DNA from: Amycolatopsis sulphurea
Lineage (GTDB): Bacteria; Actinomycetota; Actinomycetes; Mycobacteriales; Pseudonocardiaceae
Assembly (NCBI RefSeq): GCF_002564045.1
Contig: NZ_PDJK01000001.1
Coordinates: 1,054,001-1,118,000, forward strand
DNA length: 64,000 bases
Direction: 5' to 3'
Positions within the stretch are counted from its first letter, which is position 1. Each line of letters opens with the position of its first letter. The notes beneath the pieces were generated by a model that saw only the letters and a list, made by a program, of their open reading frames with translations, searched no databases and had not been told where the DNA came from. Shown in pieces: positions 50,387 through 59,716 of this stretch. A program made the position numbers and the translations under genes.

Positions 50387-50399
50387 GAATCCGCCGAAG

Positions 50400-50477
50400 T
50401 CAGATCCAGTTGTACCAGGCGTAGGCTTTGAGACTCTTGGTGGGCAGAATATTCTTCACCAGGCGGACGAATTTCAC
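50400..50477 (-). CDS. Atropopeptide (tryptorubin-like) RiPP precursor peptide
   Basis: A 25-residue peptide from GTG 50475-50477 to TGA 50400-50402, with an ideal AGGAGG five bases upstream. The leader is basic and hydrophobic (MKFVRLVKNILPT). The C-terminus is KSLKAYAWYNWI. The KSLK motif next to an AWYxWx core is, to my knowledge, the hallmark of atropopeptide precursors such as tryptorubin (core AWYIWY). The predicted core is AWYNWI, possibly with one or two extra residues (AY). Asn replaces Ile at core position 5-1 and Ile replaces the final Tyr, so the cross-link pattern must differ from tryptorubin at the C-terminus. A single P450 follows. No protease or exporter gene is adjacent. Confidence 0.9.
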   Translation of the reverse strand: MKFVRLVKNILPTKSLKAYAWYNWI

Positions 50478-50527
50478 CGAGACCTCCTGAACGTGCTGGT
50501 GTGCCGCGCGGATGCGCGCTCTGGAAG

Positions 50528-50557
50528 ACGGTAGATCCGGATTCGTCGGCGGCTCAA
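50528..50557 (-). promoter_or_regulatory. Candidate promoter of the RiPP cassette
   Basis: TTGAGC (50552-50557) and TACCGT (50528-50533) on the minus strand with an 18-base spacer. Transcription would start near 50520, about 43 bases before the precursor GTG. The 180 bases upstream of the precursor are AT-richer than their surroundings, as expected of a promoter region. Confidence 0.45.
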
Positions 50558-50658
50558 GGAATCGCCGGTAAATATCCCGGAATGCAGTAGTCGGCGCTTA
50601 CGAATTGCTCCTTTTGTGCAAGGTGTTGTTTTCGGAAACATCGGCTGGTACTCAGCGC

Positions 50659-50904
50659 GGCCCTGCGCAGACGGCGGAGGTCCGTGAAGGGTCCCTTCAC
50701 GGACTCTGGGTCTGTGAAGGGGCCCTTCACAGACCCGAGAGAGGTCCGGCACGCACCCACCAGGTGGTCGCGCACCTCGAGCACCTCCGCATCGCCCGCG
50801 GTCGGGCGCAGTCGACGAAGAGGGCAGGCGCCATCGATGATGACGCGGCAGCCACGGCTCACTCTGCTGATCACGGGGCCTCGACCAACTTTGCCGGGGC
50901 CCTG
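50659..50904. mobile_element. MITE-like element, copy F (left-truncated)
   Basis: 246 bases of the long form. The right end GCCCTG is present at 50899-50904, but the first 25 or so bases, including the left terminal repeat, are missing. The loss is on the side facing the RiPP cassette. Twin palindromes are at about 50681-50732. The right end abuts a fragment of a YCII-type gene. Confidence 0.85.
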
Positions 50905-50933
50905 GAGGCGTGCACCAGCAGCAGGTACTTCAT
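50905..50933 (-). pseudogene. 5' fragment of a YCII/DGPF-domain gene
   Basis: ATG 50933 with AAGGGAG upstream begins MKYLLLVHA, the typical first strand of YCII-related (DGPF) proteins, and is cut off after nine codons by the end of the mobile element. No further part of the gene is present in the window. Confidence 0.55.
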
Positions 50934-51039
50934 GTCGGGCTCCCTTGCCGGTCGCGTGCGGCCCGGGTGGCCGTACGACCTCACCACGAACAGCGGGCGC
51001 CGGGAAGGACACCTCCGGCGGGAATTCTTTCCGCGGCGT

Positions 51040-52215
51040 TCAGGAGGACATGGGAGCTGAGCGGAAATTCTGGTCGGCGAAGTCCAGCAGGTACGGCAGC
51101 GTGGCACGGGCGGTGTGCCAGGTGTGGTTGAACCCGTGCTCGGCGTGGACGACGGCGTCCTGCCCGCGGCGGTGGAAGTCCCCGGCGATCCGGTGTGCGG
51201 TGGCCACGTCGGTGGGGGCGCCCGTGCCGACGGCGAGCATCACCGAGACCGGCTGCGGGAACGGCATGGTCTGCAGGTACTTGCGGGGCGTGCTCGCCGC
51301 GATCGCAGCCTGGTTGCCGTTCAGGATGCCCACGGAGTCGTTGAGGTCGTCGTAGGGCAGGGCGATCAGCAGGGTGCCGAACTCGCCGAGGTGATGCAGG
51401 CCGATGTTCAGCGCCCCGAAGCCGCCGCCCGACATGCCGCCGAGGGCGCGGTGGCCGCGGTCGGGCAGGGTGCGGTAGCGCTGGTCGACGCCTTTGACGA
51501 TGGTCTGCGCCAGGTAGGTCTCCAGCTGTGGCCCGCCGGGCACGTTCAGGCATTCCCAGTCGACGCTGGGCTGGCCGGCGGTCAGGTCGACGCTGACCAC
51601 GATCATCGGCTGGATGACGTGGGCGTCCTCCAGGCTGCGGAGGGTGTCCGGGGCGTCGCCGGAGGTCAGCCAGTCGGCGGGGCCGCCGAAGGGGTAGCCG
51701 TGGATGAGGTAGACGACGGGGTAGCGGCGGTGGGCCTGCGCCGGATCGGAGTAGCCGGGCGGGAGGATCACGTAGTTGTCGCCAGAGGGCACCGCGTGCG
51801 CCGGGTCGGGCAGGCTCAGCACCTCGGTCCGTTCGCCGCTCTGGCCGGTCGGCGCCTTGCCGGCGACGGCCTGGGTGGGGCCGGAGTCGTCGCTGTCCCC
51901 GGTGAGCAGGCTGCCCGCGGCCGAGGCGGCGTCTCCGCCTCGTTCCAGCAGCCGCCCGAGGTCGGACGGGGTGCGCACGTAGCCGACGTAGGTGTTGACC
52001 GCGGTCACCGCGGCGATCAGGACCAGCACCGCGGTACCGGTGATCCCCCAGCGGCGGAACCGGCGATGGTGCGCGAGCGCGATGGTCACCGCCAGCACGG
52101 CCACCGCCGCGCCGGCCGCGGTCAGCCAGATCAACGGTGATTCGAGCGGGCCGAGGTCACGGGCCTGCGAGGTGACCGAGGGCGGCAGGATCGGGTCCAC
52201 GCCCCGCTGGATCAT
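51040..52215 (-). CDS. Membrane-anchored esterase of the antigen 85/esterase D type
   Basis: 391 residues. Two N-terminal helices (about 27-48 and 57-76) anchor an external alpha/beta hydrolase domain (about 140-385). The nucleophile is Ser in LGGMSGGGFGALNIG, and the oxyanion region is VVYLIHGYPFGGPADW. The His is probably in EHGFNHTWHTARATLPYLLDF. PF00756 members include mycolyltransferases and carboxylesterases; the substrate is unknown. It is followed by the YCII fragment and mobile element and faces away from the PAP2/kinase gene. Confidence 0.88.
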   Translation of the reverse strand: MIQRGVDPILPPSVTSQARDLGPLESPLIWLTAAGAAVAVLAVTIALAHHRRFRRWGITGTAVLVLIAAVTAVNTYVGYVRTPSDLGRLLERGGDAASAAGSLLTGDSDDSGPTQAVAGKAPTGQSGERTEVLSLPDPAHAVPSGDNYVILPPGYSDPAQAHRRYPVVYLIHGYPFGGPADWLTSGDAPDTLRSLEDAHVIQPMIVVSVDLTAGQPSVDWECLNVPGGPQLETYLAQTIVKGVDQRYRTLPDRGHRALGGMSGGGFGALNIGLHHLGEFGTLLIALPYDDLNDSVGILNGNQAAIAASTPRKYLQTMPFPQPVSVMLAVGTGAPTDVATAHRIAGDFHRRGQDAVVHAEHGFNHTWHTARATLPYLLDFADQNFRSAPMSS

Positions 52216-52393
52216 CGCCGGACCGCCGGCGCCGGGCAGCCGCGACCGCCGCGGGAAAGGAAACGCACGCTCGAGCCCCTGCCACGAAATCGGGGGCGGG
52301 CAGGATCGCCCGCGCCTCGAAGATCAGGTTAGGAACGCGGCGCTGTGGATTCGTTGAGAGCGGGTAAAGGGCCGGTCAACCGTGCCGGAGGAG

Positions 52394-53932
52394 TCACTCG
52401 GCCGGATCCGGGTTGCGGTAGATGGTCAGCGCGCTGGGCCGGGACCGGAACCGGAATTCACGCCCGAGCGGGCCGACCTCGCCGTCGGTGGCGACGCGCC
52501 GGTGCCCGTCGCGCAGCCGGACGTGCAGGTCCGGCAGATCGTGCTGCCGGTAGACATGGCTGGCGTGCAGGCTGCCGGTGAGCATCGCGAGCAGGAACCG
52601 CGCCCGCGAATACGGCAGATCCGCACGCAGGTAGCGCACGTCGAGCAGACCGGTGTCCAGGGCGGGCCTCCGGGACGGCGCGAAGCCCTTGGGCGCGTAC
52701 GTGCCGTTGCCGACGAAGAGCAGCCAGAACGCGACCGGTTCACCGTTCAGCTCCGCGTGCAGCGGCTTGGCCCGGCGCAGCACCCGGGCGAGCGCGATCG
52801 CGGCGGACGGCCATTTCGGATGCTTCTCCTGGAGTTTCTCCCGTATCCGCACCATTTCCGGGTAGCCGCCGAGACTCGCGGTGTTCACGAACCAGCGGTG
52901 CCCCGGCCCGCCGGCGCCGCTGATCTCGACCTCGCCGAGATCGATCCCGACCGCGTGGCCGCCTTCGGTGGCCTCGTCCGCGTCCGGCATCGAGCGGACC
53001 CCGACGTCGCGGGCGAAGTGGTTGAGGGTGCCGGTGGGAATGAGCGCGAGCGGGAGCCCCCGTTCAGCGGCGAGCGACGCGACCGACGCGACGGTGCCGT
53101 CGCCGCCGGCCACGCCGAGCGCACGGACACCGCCGTGCGCGTCGATCTCCTCGGCCAGCTGATCACGCAGGTCACGCCCGGGATCCGGATACCGGAGGAC
53201 GGCCTTGGGCCAGGCGTAGCGAACGTCCTCGGCCGGGTCCTGGCCGTCGATCCCGGAACGCGGGTTGACCAGCGCGAGCATGTCCTCGCCGTCGACCATC
53301 AGCGGCGCCTCCGCCTGATGCGCGGTGCGGGCACGCATCTCCGGGCGCAACGGCCACCAGTGCCGGGTCAGTGTGGCCGCCGCCGCGCCGATGACCAGCC
53401 CGGCACCGACGTCGCTGGGCCAGTGCACCCCGGTGTGCACGCGGGAGTACGCCACCAGCCCGGCCAAAGGGAACAGCGCGAGCCCGGCGCGCGGGGATTC
53501 CATCGCCACGGCAGTGGCGAACGCGGCCGCCGAAGCGGCATGCCCGGACGGGAACGACGACGAAGTGGGCGGGCGGCGCAGCCGGCGATGCGCGGGCACC
53601 TCGTGCGCGGCCGGACGGCGACGGGGGAACAGCGGTTTGCCCACCAGGTTCGCCGCCGCACTCGCCCCGGCGACCGCCGCGATCCCGCGCAGCGCACCCC
53701 GCCGGGCAGGGCCCTTGCGGACCGCGAGCACGGCCGCCACGCCCCACCAGAGCCGCGATTTGTCCGCACTCCGCGACAGCAGCGTCAGCAGGTCGTCGGC
53801 ACCGGTCCGCGGCAGGGCCGCACTTCGCCGCACCAGCTCCCGATCATGGGCTCCCACCTGGCGAAACGCCTCACCGAAGCGGTGCAGCGGGGAGGCGGGG
53901 CGGGGGCGCGGCAGCGGGTCCGGATCGTCCAT
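52394..53932 (-). CDS. Fused PAP2 phosphatase and diacylglycerol-kinase-like protein
   Basis: 512 residues from ATG 53932. The N-terminal PAP2 domain (about 40-205) has [20 protein letters not shown] and [13 protein letters not shown], the three PAP2 motifs with both catalytic His. The C-terminal lipid-kinase domain (about 225-510) has [16 protein letters not shown] and [15 protein letters not shown]. The fusion can in principle both dephosphorylate and phosphorylate lipids, perhaps in turnover of phosphatidate or polyprenyl phosphate. Divergent from pafA. Confidence 0.92.
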   Translation of the reverse strand: MDDPDPLPRPRPASPLHRFGEAFRQVGAHDRELVRRSAALPRTGADDLLTLLSRSADKSRLWWGVAAVLAVRKGPARRGALRGIAAVAGASAAANLVGKPLFPRRRPAAHEVPAHRRLRRPPTSSSFPSGHAASAAAFATAVAMESPRAGLALFPLAGLVAYSRVHTGVHWPSDVGAGLVIGAAAATLTRHWWPLRPEMRARTAHQAEAPLMVDGEDMLALVNPRSGIDGQDPAEDVRYAWPKAVLRYPDPGRDLRDQLAEEIDAHGGVRALGVAGGDGTVASVASLAAERGLPLALIPTGTLNHFARDVGVRSMPDADEATEGGHAVGIDLGEVEISGAGGPGHRWFVNTASLGGYPEMVRIREKLQEKHPKWPSAAIALARVLRRAKPLHAELNGEPVAFWLLFVGNGTYAPKGFAPSRRPALDTGLLDVRYLRADLPYSRARFLLAMLTGSLHASHVYRQHDLPDLHVRLRDGHRRVATDGEVGPLGREFRFRSRPSALTIYRNPDPAE

Positions 53933-54024
53933 GGGGACCGGTTTCGGGCACTTTCTCACCCCACGCAACGTACCGACCGCGTGTCGACGCCCGAACGGCG
54001 CACCTTCCACCGGGGTTCAGCGCC

Positions 54025-54030
54025 TACTCT
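54025..54030 (+). promoter_or_regulatory. -10 box of a leaderless promoter (pafA)
   Basis: TACTCT six bases before the pafA ATG at 54037. The G run between them is not a proper ribosome site for so close a start. Confidence 0.4.
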
Positions 54031-54036
54031 GGGGGA

Positions 54037-55395
54037 ATGCAGCGGCGGATCTTTGGCATCGAGACCGAGTTCGGGGTCACGTGCACCTTCCACGGCCAGC
54101 GCAGGCTCTCCCCGGACGAGGTCGCGCGCTACCTGTTCCGGCGGGTCGTCTCCTGGGGACGCTCGTCGAACGTGTTCCTCTCCAACGGCTCCCGGCTCTA
54201 CCTCGACGTGGGATCGCACCCGGAGTACGCGACCGCGGAATGCGACGACCTGACCCAGCTGGTCACCCACGACAAGGCCGGCGAGCGGATCCTGGAGGAC
54301 CTGCTCACCGACGCCGAGCGGCGGCTGGCGGACGAGGGCATCGGCGGGGACATCTTCCTGTTCAAGAACAACACCGACTCGGCCGGCAACTCCTACGGCT
54401 GCCACGAGAACTACCTGGTCACCCGGGCCGGGGAATTCTCCCGGATCGCCGATGTGCTGCTGCCGTTCCTGGTCACCCGCCAGCTGATCTGCGGCGCCGG
54501 CAAGGTGCTGCAGACCCCGCGCGGGGCGGTGTACTGCCTGTCCCAGCGCGCCGAGCACATCTGGGAGGGCGTCTCCAGCGCCACCACCCGCTCCCGGCCG
54601 ATCATCAACACCCGCGACGAACCGCACGCGGACGCCGAGCGCTACCGGCGGCTGCACGTGATCGTCGGCGACTCCAACATGGCCGAGCCGACCACCATGC
54701 TCAAGATCGGCTCGGCGAACCTGGTGCTGGAGATGATCGAGGCCGGCGTGCAGTTCCGGGACTTCACGCTGGACAACCCGATCCGCGCGATCCGCGAGAT
54801 CAGCCACGACCTCACCGGCCGCCGCCAGGTCCGCCTCGCCGGCGGGCGGGAGGCCTCGGCGCTGGACATCCAGCGCGAGTACCACGCCCGCGCCGTGGCC
54901 CACCTCAAGGAGCACGGCTCCACCCCGGCCAACGAACGGGTCGTGGAGCTGTGGGGCCGCGCGCTGGAGGCGGTCGAGCTACAGGACTTCAGCAAGATCG
55001 ACACCGAGATCGACTGGGCGATCAAGCACCGGCTGGTCGAGCGCTACCGCGCCAAGCACGACCTCGACCTGTCCAGCCCGCGGGTGGCGCAGATCGACCT
55101 GGCCTACCACGACATCCGCCGCGGCCGGGGCGTGTTCGACCTGCTGCAGCGCAAGGGGCTGGTCCAGCGGGTCACCGACGACGGCGAGATCGAGGTCGCC
55201 AAGGACACGCCGCCGCAGACCACCCGCGCGAAGCTGCGCGGCGACTTCATCGCCGCCGCACAGGCCGCCGGGCGCGACTTCACCGTGGACTGGGTGCACC
55301 TCAAGCTGAACGACCAGGCCCAGCGCACCGTGCTGTGCAAGGATCCGTTCCGGTCCGTCGACGAACGGGTGGAGCGGCTGATCAGCTCGCTGTGA
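54037..55395 (+). CDS. pafA: Pup-protein ligase
   Basis: Joins the C-terminal Glu of Pup to substrate lysines using ATP. It is 452 residues, glutamine-synthetase fold. [14 protein letters not shown] carries Glu 9 and Glu 11; the catalytic Asp 57 is in [39 protein letters not shown] and [25 protein letters not shown] are the shared Dop/PafA strands. The Dop loop is absent, which fixes the identity. Separated from prcA by the RiPP cassette, esterase and PAP2/kinase genes; pafB follows 94 bases on. Confidence 0.98.
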   Translation: MQRRIFGIETEFGVTCTFHGQRRLSPDEVARYLFRRVVSWGRSSNVFLSNGSRLYLDVGSHPEYATAECDDLTQLVTHDKAGERILEDLLTDAERRLADEGIGGDIFLFKNNTDSAGNSYGCHENYLVTRAGEFSRIADVLLPFLVTRQLICGAGKVLQTPRGAVYCLSQRAEHIWEGVSSATTRSRPIINTRDEPHADAERYRRLHVIVGDSNMAEPTTMLKIGSANLVLEMIEAGVQFRDFTLDNPIRAIREISHDLTGRRQVRLAGGREASALDIQREYHARAVAHLKEHGSTPANERVVELWGRALEAVELQDFSKIDTEIDWAIKHRLVERYRAKHDLDLSSPRVAQIDLAYHDIRRGRGVFDLLQRKGLVQRVTDDGEIEVAKDTPPQTTRAKLRGDFIAAAQAAGRDFTVDWVHLKLNDQAQRTVLCKDPFRSVDERVERLISSL

Positions 55396-55477
55396 CCCCG
55401 CGGCTCGCTCACAGTCACCCGGGCGCCGGAACGACGCGCAACCCCCGGACCTCACGATCGTGCCCGAACATGCGAGC

Positions 55478-55483
55478 TAGAGT
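55478..55483 (+). promoter_or_regulatory. -10 box of a leaderless promoter (pafB)
   Basis: TAGAGT six bases before the pafB GTG, so pafBC can be transcribed apart from pafA. Confidence 0.45.
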
Positions 55484-55489
55484 CGTCAG

Positions 55490-56479
55490 GTGTCCACCGC
55501 ACGCGCCGAACGGCTGGTCAACCTCGTGCTGGCTCTGCTGTCCACCCGGCAATACCTCACCGCCGAGCGGATCCGCGGGATCGTGCCCGGATACGCCGAC
55601 GCGGCCAGTGACGACGCCTTCTTCCGCACGTTCGAACGCGACAAGACCGAGCTGCGGGAGCTGGGCATCCCGCTGGAGACCGGCCGCAACTCCGCCTTCG
55701 ACCCGGTCGAGGGCTACCGCATCGCCCGCCGCGACTACGAGCTCGGCGAGATCGACCTGGCCCCGGACGAGGCGGCCGCGGTCGGGCTCGCCGTGCGGCT
55801 GTGGGACTCGCCCGAGCTGACCGGGCAGGCCCAGGGCGCGCTGGTCAAGCTGCGCGCCGCCGGGGTCGAGGTCGACGACCAGGCACCGACGGTGATCGAA
55901 CCGCGGGTCCGCGCCGAGCCGTCGTTCGCGCCGATGCTCGCCGCGGTCCAGGCCGGGCGGGCGGTGCGCTTCGAATACCGCCGCAGCGGCTCCCCGGAAC
56001 GCCGCATCCGCACCCTCGAACCGTGGGGCGTGGTGTCCTGGCGCGCCCGCTGGTATGCGGTCGGGCACGACCGCGACCGCGACGCGCCCCGCTGCTTCCG
56101 GCTCTCCCGCGTCACCGGGCGCGTCACCCCGTTCGGCCCGGCCGGCGCGGTCACCCGCCCCGACGGGGTCAACCTGCTGAAACTGGTGTCGGTCACCGGC
56201 GGCGACGAACCGTCCCCGGTCACCACCGCCCGGCTGTGGGTCGCCGACGGCCGCGCCGCCGGCGTACGCCGCCGCGGCGAGATCGTCGGCCGCGAGACCG
56301 TCGGCGGCGAACCGGGCGACGTGGTCGAGATCGGCCTGTACTTCCCGGAATCGGCCGCGGACTGGATCGCCGCGCAAGGGCCCGACGTGCTCGTGCTGGA
56401 GCCGGACGTGCTGGCCAAAGCGGTGCTGGACCGGCAGGAGGCGGTGCTCGCCCGCGCCGAGCAGGGGAGTGCCCGGTGA
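55490..56479 (+). CDS. pafB: WYL-domain transcriptional regulator PafB
   Basis: With PafC activates the LexA/RecA-independent DNA damage response in mycobacteria. It is 329 residues from GTG 55490. An N-terminal winged helix (ERLVNLVLALLSTRQYLTAERIRGIVPGY, RTFERDKTELRELGIPLE), a WYL domain (VRFEYRRSGSPERRIRTLEPWGVVSWRARWYAVGHDRDRDAPRCFRLSRV) and a C-terminal WCX extension are visible. Stop and the pafC start overlap (GTGA), so the partners are made together. Confidence 0.95.
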   Translation: MSTARAERLVNLVLALLSTRQYLTAERIRGIVPGYADAASDDAFFRTFERDKTELRELGIPLETGRNSAFDPVEGYRIARRDYELGEIDLAPDEAAAVGLAVRLWDSPELTGQAQGALVKLRAAGVEVDDQAPTVIEPRVRAEPSFAPMLAAVQAGRAVRFEYRRSGSPERRIRTLEPWGVVSWRARWYAVGHDRDRDAPRCFRLSRVTGRVTPFGPAGAVTRPDGVNLLKLVSVTGGDEPSPVTTARLWVADGRAAGVRRRGEIVGRETVGGEPGDVVEIGLYFPESAADWIAAQGPDVLVLEPDVLAKAVLDRQEAVLARAEQGSAR

Positions 56480-57456
56480 GCGGCTCGGGGGAGCGGATGC
56501 CCCGTCTGCTCGCGCTGGTGCCCTATCTGCTGGCCCGCCCCGGCATCCGGATCGACGAGGCGGCACACGACTTCGACGTCACCCCGCGCCAGTTGCGCAA
56601 GGACCTCGAACTGCTGTGGATGTGCGGGCTGCCCGGCTACGGCCCGGGCGACCTGATCGACCTGTCCTTCGAAGGCGACACCATCGTGGTCACCCACGAC
56701 GCCGGGATGAGCCGCCCCCTGCGGCTGACCGGCGCAGAGGCCACCGCGATGCTGGTCGCCCTGCGCGCGCTCGCCGAGACCCCGGGCGTGGCCGACGGCG
56801 ACGCGGTACGCCGGGCCATCGCCAAGATCGAGGACGCGGCCGGCCAGTCCCGCCCGGCCGGGGTGGTCGTCGGCGGCGGCGTCCGCGAAGGCGCCCGCGC
56901 CGCTCGCACCCGTGAAGCCGTCGCCGGTGCCCTGCACCAACGCCGCGCCCTGCGGATCCGCTACTACACCGCGTCCAAGGACCAGATCACCGAACGCACC
57001 GTCGACCCGATGCGGCTGGTCATCGTGCAGGCCGTCGGCTACCTCGAAGCCTGGTGCCGCAGGGTGGAGGACGTCCGGCTGTTCCGGCTCGACCGGATCG
57101 ACGACCTCACCCTGCTGGACGAACCGGCCGCACCACCCGCGCACGCGCACCCCACCGACCTGTCCGACGGCGTGTTCTCCGCCCGCCCCGGCCAGCGGAC
57201 CGCGCACCTGGTGCTCGACCCCGACGCACGCTGGGTCGCCGAGTACTACCCGTGCGAGGAACTGGCCGAGCTCGACGGCGGCCGGCTGCGCATCGGCATG
57301 CGCTACAGCGATGAGCCCTGGATGGTGCGGCTGGTGCTCAGCCTCGGCGGGGGAGCACTGGTCGAGCACCCGCCGGAACTGGCCGAAGCGGTCCGCCGCC
57401 GCGCTGCCGACGCGGTGGCACGAGCCCGTCACCCGGCGTCCACCTCGGACCGTTAA
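56476..57456 (+). CDS. pafC: WYL-domain transcriptional regulator PafC
   Basis: Partner of PafB. It is 326 residues from GTG 56476, with AGGGGAG six bases upstream. The N-terminal helix-turn-helix (MPRLLALVPYLLARPGIRIDEAAHDFDVTPRQLRKDLELLWMCGLPGY) has the shorter form typical of PafC. The WYL core is LRIRYYTASKDQITERTVDPMRLVIVQAVGYLEAWCRRVEDVRLFRLDRI. Lies nine bases before a small membrane-protein gene and upstream of tatA and tatC, as in mycobacteria. Confidence 0.95.
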   Translation: MSGSGERMPRLLALVPYLLARPGIRIDEAAHDFDVTPRQLRKDLELLWMCGLPGYGPGDLIDLSFEGDTIVVTHDAGMSRPLRLTGAEATAMLVALRALAETPGVADGDAVRRAIAKIEDAAGQSRPAGVVVGGGVREGARAARTREAVAGALHQRRALRIRYYTASKDQITERTVDPMRLVIVQAVGYLEAWCRRVEDVRLFRLDRIDDLTLLDEPAAPPAHAHPTDLSDGVFSARPGQRTAHLVLDPDARWVAEYYPCEELAELDGGRLRIGMRYSDEPWMVRLVLSLGGGALVEHPPELAEAVRRRAADAVARARHPASTSDR

Positions 57457-57465
57457 GGTGACGCC

Positions 57466-57690
57466 GTGCCGTACCTGCCGACTTTCGTGCTGCTCGCCGC
57501 GGGCCTGCTCCTGCTGGTCCTGCTGCTGGTACGGACGTTCAGACTCTTGCGCCGGCTCCGTCACACGGTGAGCATGGTCACCACGGACACCCAGGACCAG
57601 ACCGGGCTGCTCCGCGCCCGTTCCGCGGCCCTGCGCGTGGCCGTGGCAGAGCGCCGCGGGCGCCCGCACACCCAGTACCATCGGCAGTGA
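57466..57690 (+). CDS. Small single-helix membrane protein
   Basis: 74 residues from GTG 57466. One N-terminal helix (about 4-24, [19 protein letters not shown]) is followed by a basic, helical cytoplasmic tail. It sits between pafC and tatA, nine bases after the pafC stop and 25 before tatA. No named family is known to me; the close packing suggests it belongs to the operon and may act with the Tat system or be a bacteriophage-holin-like relic. Confidence 0.65.
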   Translation: MPYLPTFVLLAAGLLLLVLLLVRTFRLLRRLRHTVSMVTTDTQDQTGLLRARSAALRVAVAERRGRPHTQYHRQ

Positions 57691-57715
57691 CCCCAGAGAA
57701 GGAGGGCAGACGACC

Positions 57716-58024
57716 ATGAACGCGCTGCAGCCGTGGCACATCATCATCCTGGTGCTCGTGGTGGTTCTGCTGTTCGGAGCGAAGCGGCTGCCGGACGCCG
57801 CCCGGTCCATCGGCAAGTCCATGAAGATCTTCAAGGCCGAGACCAAGGACCTCAGCGGCGAGGGCAAGGCGGGCGAGACCCCCGCCGAACCGGCCGAGAC
57901 CCGCCAGATCCCGCCGGCTCCCGCGCCCTCGGCGCACGACCAGCAGGTCGCCGACCTGCAGCGCCAGCTCGACGAGCTGAAGAAGCAGCAGGCGAACGAC
58001 CAGCCGCAGAAGAACGCGAGCTGA
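57716..58024 (+). CDS. tatA: Twin-arginine translocase subunit TatA
   Basis: Forms the translocation pore for folded Tat substrates in the membrane. It is 102 residues. A short N-terminal helix ([34 protein letters not shown]) contains the FGAKRLP hinge and the amphipathic helix. The tail is charged and coiled-coil-like ([13 protein letters not shown]). A GGAGG site precedes the ATG. TatC follows 85 bases on; tatB is expected elsewhere. Confidence 0.95.
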   Translation: MNALQPWHIIILVLVVVLLFGAKRLPDAARSIGKSMKIFKAETKDLSGEGKAGETPAEPAETRQIPPAPAPSAHDQQVADLQRQLDELKKQQANDQPQKNAS

Positions 58025-58109
58025 GCGAACCCCACCCCCGGTTCCCGGTCCGCGGAGCGTGCCACCTCCCGGCGCGCTCCGCCGGGCTACGACGAGAACG
58101 GAACGACCT

Positions 58110-59081
58110 GTGGCGGAATCCGCCCACGGCACGAGCAACGGCGGCCGGTCCGCCCGTCGGCGCCGGCGCAGCCGCCGGAGCAACCCCGACGGGACGATGA
58201 CGCTCATCGAGCACATCTACGAGTTCCGCCGCAGGCTCGGCTGGGCGCTGCTGTTCGTCGTCATCGGCGGCATCTTCGGGTTCATCTGGTTCGAACAGCA
58301 CCTCGGCCCGATCCCGTCCCTGGGCAACATCATGACCGGCCCGTACTGCGCGATCCCCGCCCAGCAGCGCTTCGACGGCAACGCGGGCTGCAAGCTGCTG
58401 CAGACCGTCCCCTTCGAAGCGTTCATGGTGCGCCTGAAGGTCGGTATCGCGGCCGGCACCGTGCTGCTGTCCCCGGCCTGGCTGTACCAGCTGTGGGCGT
58501 TCATCGCACCCGGCCTATACGCCAAGGAACGCCGCTACGCGATGATCTTCGTCAGCTTCGCCTCGGTGCTCTTCGCCGCCGGCGCGGTGCTGGCCTACCT
58601 GCTCGTCCCGCACGCGCTGGCCCTGCTCGCCGGGTTCGGCCAGGACCAGTTCGTCACCGCGCTCACCGCGGACAAGTACATCTCGTTCATCCTCAGCCTG
58701 CTGGTGATCTTCGGGGTCAGCTTCGAACTGCCGCTGCTGGTGGTGATGCTCAACCGGGTCGGCGTGGTCAAATACCGCCAGCTGAAGCGATGGCGCCGCG
58801 GCATCCTGTTCGGGCTGTTCGTGTTCGCCGCCTTCGCCACGCCCGGCTCCGACCCGTTCTCCATGCTCGGCCTGGCCGGCGCGCTCACCCTGCTGTTCGA
58901 GCTGTCCATCCAGATCGCCCGCTTCCACGACCGCAAGCTCGACGCGGCCCGCACCGACGAGGGCTGGGACCAGCTCGCCGACAACGAGGCCGCCCCGTTC
59001 GCCTACACCCCGAGCACCGTCGAACCGGACCGGCCCGCACCGCCCGCCCGCCCCGACCGCTCGACCGACGACATCACCTGA
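58110..59081 (+). CDS. tatC: Twin-arginine translocase subunit TatC
   Basis: Receptor for Tat signal peptides. It is 323 residues from GTG 58110. Six helices with the conserved MTLIEHIYEFRRRL, PFEAFMVRLKVG, LYQLWAFIAPGLYAKERR and ATPGSDPFSM are visible. The N-terminus is extended by about 35 basic residues (ARRRRRSRRS) and the C-terminus by a Pro-rich tail, both usual in actinomycetes. The weak ribosome site leaves the exact start uncertain. A mobile element follows 25 bases after the stop. Confidence 0.94.
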   Translation: MAESAHGTSNGGRSARRRRRSRRSNPDGTMTLIEHIYEFRRRLGWALLFVVIGGIFGFIWFEQHLGPIPSLGNIMTGPYCAIPAQQRFDGNAGCKLLQTVPFEAFMVRLKVGIAAGTVLLSPAWLYQLWAFIAPGLYAKERRYAMIFVSFASVLFAAGAVLAYLLVPHALALLAGFGQDQFVTALTADKYISFILSLLVIFGVSFELPLLVVMLNRVGVVKYRQLKRWRRGILFGLFVFAAFATPGSDPFSMLGLAGALTLLFELSIQIARFHDRKLDAARTDEGWDQLADNEAAPFAYTPSTVEPDRPAPPARPDRSTDDIT

Positions 59082-59106
59082 TCCATGGGCTGCACGCCGT
59101 GCTCGC

Positions 59107-59399
59107 CAGGGTGTCGGCAACGTCGGTGTGAGGGGCCCTGCACAGCCCGCGGAGGTCCGTGAAGGTCCGCAGAGGTCTGTGAAGGGGCCCTTCACGGACT
59201 CGGGGTCTGTGAAGGGCCCCTTCACAGACCCCGAGACAGGTCCGGCACACACCACCAGGTGGTCGCGCATCTCGAACACAACCGCATCGCCCGCTGCCGG
59301 GCGCAGTCGACGACGATGGCAGGCGCCATCGATGATGACACGGCAGCCACGGCTCATTCTGCTGATCACGGGTCCTCGACCAACTTTGCCGGGACCCTG
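59107..59399. mobile_element. MITE-like element, copy G (293 bp, longest)
   Basis: Both ends are present (CAGGGTGTCGGCAACGTCGG and ACCCTG). It contains twin palindromes plus the extra internal segment of copies C and F, and a short duplication of the GGTCCGTGAAGGTCCG stretch. Flanks CCGTGCTCGCC and TCGTGCACCCC agree at 8 of 11 when shifted by one base, so a target duplication is possible but not certain. Confidence 0.88.
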
Positions 59400-59716
59400 T
59401 CGTGCACCCCGCCTCCGGCCGCGGCGCCGAGGCGGTCGCCGCGGGGCTGCGGCCCGCCGTCGACCGGCTCCTCGATCTCACCGTCGTCGGCTCCGCCGGC
59501 CGCGCCGAACTGCTGCGCCTGCTGCCCGGCCTCCGCACCGGCGCCCACCTCGGCCACCCCGCCGTGCACACCCTGCGCACCCGTACCCTCCGCCTGGACG
59601 CACCCGGCTGGCCGGTCTTCGCCGACGGCGAGGACCAGGGCCACACCCCGATCGAGGCGACCTGTATCCCGGCTGCGCTCACCGTCGGCACCCCGCTCGC
59701 GGCAGCGCCCGGATAA
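59400..59716 (+). pseudogene. C-terminal remnant of a diacylglycerol-kinase-like gene
   Basis: About 105 codons open to TAA 59714-59716. The translation LLDLTVVGSAGRAELLRLLPGLRTGAHLGHPAVHTLRTRTLRLDAPGWPVFADGED matches the last third of YegS/BmrU-type lipid kinases, in which R.GRH..HPAV and the ADGE turn are conserved. The N-terminal two thirds, with the GGDGT site, are missing. The element copy G lies exactly at the break. In related actinomycetes a lipid-kinase gene often stands between tatC and helY. An internal ATG at 59402 exists, but the product would be inactive. Confidence 0.75.

Noticed and set aside
50474..50752. Minus-strand ORF ending in MFPKTTPCTKGAIRKRRLL..., whose TGA overlaps the precursor GTG
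   Set aside because: No ribosome site or domain, starts within the mobile element, and covers the candidate promoter; the overlap is probably chance.
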